The notes under the pieces are model-generated. The model saw only the letters and a list, made by a program, of their open reading frames with translations. It was not told the origin of the DNA and did no database searches. Source: Hahella sp. (GTDB lineage Bacteria; Pseudomonadota; Gammaproteobacteria; Pseudomonadales; Oleiphilaceae). From it: DNA of 37,789 nt. Location of the stretch: assembly GCA_028280065.1 (NCBI GenBank), contig JANQMN010000145.1, forward strand, positions 1 through 37,789. The letters run 5' to 3'. The first letter of the stretch is position 1. Every line of letters starts with the position of its first letter. The translations under genes and the position numbers were made by a program. Shown in pieces: positions 33,693 through 37,789 of the stretch.

Positions 33693-35573
33693 TTGAAAAA
33701 CCAAAACTTACAAATCCAACTTAACCTTTCAGAAAAGCTGAAGATTCTCTGGCCTTATATAACCGAGAATTTTCTAGCCCAGTTAAAAAGCATCTGGTTT
33801 ATCGTAGTATATCTGGCTGCTTTTCAAGTATTGGTTCTGGGTCTGCCCATTGTCTACACGGCGATGATTTCCATCGGCATCTTTATCGTGATCGTCGGTT
33901 TAATGTTTTTTATGGAAGGCCTGCGGCTCGGGTTAATGCCACTGGGTGAAACCATTGGAGCGATTTTACCGCGCAACACGCCATTGTGGGGTGTTTTGTT
34001 GTTTGCGTTTATTCTCGGGATTGGCGCTACCTTTGCCGAGCCAGCTATTGCTGTGCTGCGTACCGCTGGCGCTGGTGTTCGCGCCGATCAGGCTCCGCTG
34101 CTTTTCAGCCTGTTGAACGACTTTACCGGTGAGTTGGTTACCGTGGTTGGTATAGGTGTGGGCTTAGCCGTGTTATTGGGCGTGCTGCGTTTTTACCGTA
34201 ATTGGTCGCTCAAGCTGCTTATTCTTCCTATTGTCACCCTATTGCTTGTGCTTTCCCTGATTGCAAATTCCAACCCGGAACTGAAGGCGATCTTAGGGCT
34301 GGCCTGGGACTGCGGCGCTGTTACCACCGGCCCGGTGACAGTACCCCTGGTATTGGCGCTGGGGATTGGTGTGTGCCGTATTCTTGGCGACGGTGATACC
34401 AGTAACGCCGGATTCGGAATTGTTACGTTAGCCTCCCTGTTTCCCATTTTGGCAGTGTTGCTGTTGGGTTTTTACCACTATCTCAATGACAACTACGTAG
34501 GCTCCGAAAACTATCGCGGTGACTTTGTCATTGAAGCTCAAGAGCAAACTCAAGCCGATAAAGAGCCAACCTTGCTGATGGATGAAGATAGGTACTTTAC
34601 TGAGCAGGAGTTTCGAGACTATTTAAACTCAGGCGACTTAGACACCAGATTCGAGGTTGAGTACCGTGGTGGTGACAAGCAGTTGGTGAATGGGGAAATT
34701 GTGGTATCCGATGTGCAAGTCGTACTGAAAAAAAGCCCCTCTCCAATTCCAGCCCTGGCTAGCGACGATATATGGAACCCAGAAGTAAATATCGGTAAAG
34801 ACGTGCAAGCATCGCTGATTGCATCAATACGGGCCATTGTACCCCTTTCACTGTTTTTGCTCGCCAGCCTTTGGTTAATTTTGTACTTAAACCGGGAAAA
34901 ACTGAAAATCGCCCAGGAGATTACCATTGGTATAGCTTTCGCCGTGGTAGGCATGACGTTGTTTATGTTGGGCTTGAGCCTGGGCCTTACGCCACTGGGT
35001 TCTCAGTTGGGCGGCAATATTCCAACAGCCTTCGCCAGCTTAACGCCCTGGGGCACGGAGCATGGGGGGGTTGTCGCGGCTCAGTTTACCTCGGAAACCA
35101 CAGGGAAAATCGTGGCCATAATTTTTGGTTTTTTTCTCGGTTATGGTGCAACCTTGGCGGAACCTGCACTTAATGCCCTCGGTAACACAGTGGAAAAAGT
35201 GACAGTAGGAGCATTCAGAAAGAGCCTGTTAATGCACTCGGTTGCTTTTGGAGTAGGCCTGGGTATCGCTGCCGGTGTAACCAAAATTGCCTTTAACTTG
35301 CCTCTGGTTAACTTGTTAATTCCACCCTATGCTTTGCTGCTATTTCTTACTTGGAAGTCTTCCGAAGAGTTCGTAAATTTCGGTTGGGATTCTGCGGGAG
35401 TAACAACCGGCCCTATTACTGTGCCTTTAGTTCTGGCCATGGGACTTGGGGTGGGTGCTGCTGTGCCCGGTGTTTCTGACGGTTTCGGCATTTTAGCGCT
35501 GGCCTCTGTTGGCCCGATTATTACAGTACTGAGTGTTGGGCTCATTGTTGCGCGCGTCAAAAGGGAACAGTAA
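33693..35573 (+). CDS. DUF1538 membrane protein, duplicated transporter-like fold
   Basis: A 626-residue integral membrane protein made of two homologous halves. Matching blocks are LGLMPLGETIG (79-89) with LGLTPLGSQLG (430-440), GIGATFAEPAIAVL (109-122) with GYGATLAEPALNAL (483-496), CGAVTTGPVTVPLVLALGIG (207-226) with AGVTTGPITVPLVLAMGLG (568-586), and GFGIVTLAS with GFGILALAS. These are DUF1538 marks. Between the halves lies a hydrophilic insert (about 262-372) with acidic EF-hand-like DEDRYFTEQEFRDYL. The family is thought to be transport-related but has no firm substrate. The start is TTG at 33693 with AAGGG upstream. The stop overlaps the ATG of the PII-like gene, so the two are coupled. 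Confidence 0.82.
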   Translation: MKNQNLQIQLNLSEKLKILWPYITENFLAQLKSIWFIVVYLAAFQVLVLGLPIVYTAMISIGIFIVIVGLMFFMEGLRLGLMPLGETIGAILPRNTPLWGVLLFAFILGIGATFAEPAIAVLRTAGAGVRADQAPLLFSLLNDFTGELVTVVGIGVGLAVLLGVLRFYRNWSLKLLILPIVTLLLVLSLIANSNPELKAILGLAWDCGAVTTGPVTVPLVLALGIGVCRILGDGDTSNAGFGIVTLASLFPILAVLLLGFYHYLNDNYVGSENYRGDFVIEAQEQTQADKEPTLLMDEDRYFTEQEFRDYLNSGDLDTRFEVEYRGGDKQLVNGEIVVSDVQVVLKKSPSPIPALASDDIWNPEVNIGKDVQASLIASIRAIVPLSLFLLASLWLILYLNREKLKIAQEITIGIAFAVVGMTLFMLGLSLGLTPLGSQLGGNIPTAFASLTPWGTEHGGVVAAQFTSETTGKIVAIIFGFFLGYGATLAEPALNALGNTVEKVTVGAFRKSLLMHSVAFGVGLGIAAGVTKIAFNLPLVNLLIPPYALLLFLTWKSSEEFVNFGWDSAGVTTGPITVPLVLAMGLGVGAAVPGVSDGFGILALASVGPIITVLSVGLIVARVKREQ

Positions 35574-36799
35574 TGCAAACATTTATTGAAAAGAGCGGTT
35601 TTTCAGTAGTGAGTTTAATTATTCCTCAAGCTCGGTTGAATAATTGCCTTTCGCAAATGCTCACTCTATGGCCGTACCAAGCAATCCAGTTTGACTGTCG
35701 CGGCACCATGATTAGAGAGCATTGGTTTCAGGCCTTTCTACCTATCATGAACCCGGAGTGTGAGTTTTTACAGTTCTTAGTCAGCGACAATGATCTGGAC
35801 GAATTTGTTCAATTTTGTATTCAGGTGAACGATTTGCATTTGCCGGGTGCCGGGGCCGTTTTTACTGCCAGGTGTCAGCATTATTCCAGCAATTCGACGA
35901 CCGAGTTTGAAAAGCAGCAAAGCTGGACCCGAAGCCCTGATCTACAGCCGTCTTCGCCGGTTCGTTTAAAGAAGAATCTATATGGAATTTTTGCGTTGAT
36001 CCAATCTGGGCGCACCGATAATGCGATAAAAGCAGCCATGCAGGCAGGCTCGCATGGCCCCATTGTTTACTTTGTTGAAGGTCGCGGTACCAGGGATAGG
36101 GTCGGCTGGTTGAAAATCACCAAAAAACCATACGAGGAAGTCGTGATGGTATTGGTGGAGGATATCGACCGTGCACGGGTTAAGGAAGCTCTGGTTTCTG
36201 CCGGTCGCGTAAACACACTCGGTGGCGGTATCGTCTTTGAAATTCCCATGGAAAAAGGCTTGGTGAATTTACCCACCTCCATCAGAAATAAGAGCCGTTT
36301 GGCATCTAACGAGCAGATTACTGCAGCCGTTGATCAACTAATGGGCAACACCGACTGGCGCGACAACCGTTCACTCGAATCACTATTGTATAAAAGCCAA
36401 GGTAGTCCCGAGCGTGAGGAACTTAAGAGGAGTTCGATATTGTGTGCATTGATCCCGCGAAAACATGCTAACGAATTTCTCGATCATATATTGAGTATTG
36501 GTATCCCAGGGGCCAACGTTATTTATACTAAGTTGTTCGCTGGTGACGACAACCAAAACAAACGCCACCGCAGCATTCATCATGAATTAGTTCAGATACG
36601 CATGGTGTTTCCTGCAGAGAAGTGCGCAGGTTATTGCTCAAAACTACAACAATTTGCCGGTGATCGTGACTACAAGAATGCCACTTTTTTTGAGCTGGAA
36701 GTACGTGGTGTTGTTCGCTACCAGTTAAAACCCAAGGATAATGCACAAGACATTGTCTTTAGCGGCATATCAACTGAAGCAGGTGACAGATTGGATTAG
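35573..36799 (+). CDS. PII-like regulatory protein with three apparent PII domains
   Basis: A 408-residue protein that appears to hold three consecutive GlnB/PII-like ferredoxin folds. Domain 1 is at about 8-100, ending LPGAGAVFTARC. Domain 2 is at about 134-235, with SHGPIVYFVEGRGTRDRVG in the T-loop place and ARVKEALVSAGRVNTLGGGI later. Domain 3 is at about 285-386, with GIPGANVIYTKLFAGDDN and a closing ELEVRGVVRYQL strand. PII proteins are normally ~112-residue subunits of a homotrimer that sense ATP/ADP and 2-oxoglutarate or other small molecules and bind transporters. Here the start codon overlaps the DUF1538 stop (TAATG), so it is very likely the regulator of that membrane protein. Domain 2 is the clearest; domains 1 and 3 are inferred from pattern. 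Confidence 0.75.
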   Translation: MQTFIEKSGFSVVSLIIPQARLNNCLSQMLTLWPYQAIQFDCRGTMIREHWFQAFLPIMNPECEFLQFLVSDNDLDEFVQFCIQVNDLHLPGAGAVFTARCQHYSSNSTTEFEKQQSWTRSPDLQPSSPVRLKKNLYGIFALIQSGRTDNAIKAAMQAGSHGPIVYFVEGRGTRDRVGWLKITKKPYEEVVMVLVEDIDRARVKEALVSAGRVNTLGGGIVFEIPMEKGLVNLPTSIRNKSRLASNEQITAAVDQLMGNTDWRDNRSLESLLYKSQGSPEREELKRSSILCALIPRKHANEFLDHILSIGIPGANVIYTKLFAGDDNQNKRHRSIHHELVQIRMVFPAEKCAGYCSKLQQFAGDRDYKNATFFELEVRGVVRYQLKPKDNAQDIVFSGISTEAGDRLD

Positions 36800-36827
36800 C
36801 AGATTGAGAAATCTATCATTTAAGTAA

Positions 36828-36855
36828 TTGACACTTCCACACTTTTTAATAAGCT
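36828..36855 (+). promoter_or_regulatory. Candidate promoter of the ion channel gene
   Basis: A perfect TTGACA (36828-36833) is followed after 16 bases by TAAGCT, a poor -10. The location 30-57 bases before the channel ATG is suitable. The weak -10 keeps confidence low; the channel may instead be read through from the PII-like gene. Confidence 0.3.
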
Positions 36856-36884
36856 ATCCCCTCCCATTTTTCATGTAATAGATC

Positions 36885-37715
36885 ATGCAATACACAAAGT
36901 TACAGCAAAGTTTTATTCGAATTCGTTCTAATAAAGCCTTTGAGCTGTTTGTCATTAGCGTCATTATTTTTTCCGCTCTTCTAGTCGGCGCTAAAACCTA
37001 TCCAATGTCAGATACCCTTAGTCGGGTCACGCTCTTTCTCGATTGGTTTATTAGCGCATTTTTTCTGATTGAGATTACGATTCGATTTTTGGCAGAAGAG
37101 AGAAAGAGTCGATTTTTCCACAACTTTTGGAATCTGTTCGATACCACAATTGTTGCAATAAGTTTGATACCGATCGAAAACTCAGACATGGCTCTAATTG
37201 CAAGGTTGGTAAGAGTATTTCGTGTACTGAGAATGGTTTCCTTTATACCCGAGCTTCGTATCTTGCTCGTGTCGCTGTTGAAAGCCTTGCCACAGCTAGG
37301 CTACGTGATGTTGCTTATGTTCATTATTTTTTATATCTATGCCGCCGTGGGTAGCACCCTTTTTGAAGATATCAACCCAACGCTATGGGGTGACATAAGT
37401 ATTTCTTTGCTCACCCTTTTTAGGGTGATGACTTTCGAAGACTGGACAGATGTGATGTACGAAACAATGGAAGTGTACAGTCTAAGCTGGATATATTATT
37501 TGACCTTTATTTTCTTTACGGCCTTTGCTTTCTTAAACATGGTAATCGGCATCGTTGTCAACGTAATGGAAGAAGAGCATACAAAAGCAAGGCAGCAAGA
37601 GAGGATAGACAACAACGAACCAACCATCGCTGATTTGAACAACAAGTTGGTTCAGATGCAGGCTTCGTTAGATAATCTAGTTCGGTCGCAATCTGATAAG
37701 TCAAAAAACCAATAA
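36885..37715 (+). CDS. Voltage-gated-type bacterial ion channel (Nav/Cav-like)
   Basis: A 276-residue six-span ion transport protein. S1 is at about 17-36, S2 at 49-70 and S3 at 82-97. S4, at about 102-120, carries arginines every third residue (R107, R110, R113, R116 in RLVRVFRVLRM). The pore helix and filter LLTLFRVMTFEDWTDV lie at 175-190, S6 at about 203-228, and a coiled coil at about 246-268 (IADLNNKLVQMQASLDNL) should assemble the tetramer. NaChBac-type channels have TLESW in the filter; here it is TFEDW, whose extra acidic residue could change Na/Ca selectivity. The gene follows the PII-like gene by 85 bases on the same strand. No good Shine-Dalgarno is seen before the ATG. Confidence 0.88.
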   Translation: MQYTKLQQSFIRIRSNKAFELFVISVIIFSALLVGAKTYPMSDTLSRVTLFLDWFISAFFLIEITIRFLAEERKSRFFHNFWNLFDTTIVAISLIPIENSDMALIARLVRVFRVLRMVSFIPELRILLVSLLKALPQLGYVMLLMFIIFYIYAAVGSTLFEDINPTLWGDISISLLTLFRVMTFEDWTDVMYETMEVYSLSWIYYLTFIFFTAFAFLNMVIGIVVNVMEEEHTKARQQERIDNNEPTIADLNNKLVQMQASLDNLVRSQSDKSKNQ

Positions 37716-37789
37716 AGATTGGCATCTCATTAAATCCATGCAGCAGGTCTGATGCTGTGAAAGCTACGTCCTAAGCCTGCCATATAGGC

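Noticed and set aside
36880-37789. Channel as a potassium channel
   Set aside because: The filter lacks TVGYG and instead has TFEDW, which fits the Nav/Cav-like class.

Overview
The window looks like chromosomal DNA from a marine or environmental gammaproteobacterium. It has intermediate GC, a complete RecBCD, a Pho-type phosphonate uptake operon, an Lhr-family helicase and a PEP-CTERM protein. The genus is not resolved. No tRNA, rRNA, CRISPR array, prophage or intact insertion sequence was seen.

Layout. (1) 3-1937: the C-terminal part of an Lhr-type helicase, cut by the window edge. (2) 2008-5719, minus strand: phnD-phnC-phnE-phnM, a phosphonate ABC importer overlapping a PhnM-type hydrolase, with two tandem Pho-box-like sites upstream of phnD. 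(3) 6066-6410, minus: a small uncharacterised protein with its own terminator. (4) 6577-11673, plus: TetR regulator, RND periplasmic adaptor and RND pump, under a 33-bp palindromic operator. (5) 11670-12197, minus: a nucleoside 2-deoxyribosyltransferase-like protein. (6) 12447-14852, plus: a bufferin-type copper cluster made of a four-cysteine DUF2282 precursor, a DUF692/MNIO enzyme, a DUF2063 partner and a DoxX membrane protein. (7) 14976-16589: a methyl-accepting chemotaxis protein with a possible sigma-28 promoter. (8) 17026-17712: a PEP-CTERM exported protein. (9) 17806-26615, minus: recC-recB-recD. (10) 26839-29625, plus and divergent from recC: two uncharacterised proteins followed by a divergent but motif-complete ATP-dependent polynucleotide ligase. 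(11) 30106-33168: a secreted multidomain subtilase. (12) 33169-33692: transposon remnants. (13) 33693-37715: a duplicated DUF1538 membrane protein, a protein of apparently three PII-like domains, and a voltage-gated ion channel.

Most promising for new biology. First is the tight three-gene ligase cassette at 26839-29625. The ligase keeps motifs I, III, IV, V and VI, has a C-terminal extension I cannot place, and is linked to two proteins of unknown function. Second is the DUF1538 / triple-PII / channel locus, which looks like a nucleotide- or metabolite-sensing transport system in which the normally trimeric PII sensor may be fused into one chain. The Pho-box-controlled phnDCEM unit without local C-P lyase genes and the bufferin cluster are better understood but also worth attention.

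Two decayed copies of one short coding element lie upstream of the two exported-protein genes (16706-16888 and about 29816-29930). All assignments come from reading motifs and gene context; no database search was run.
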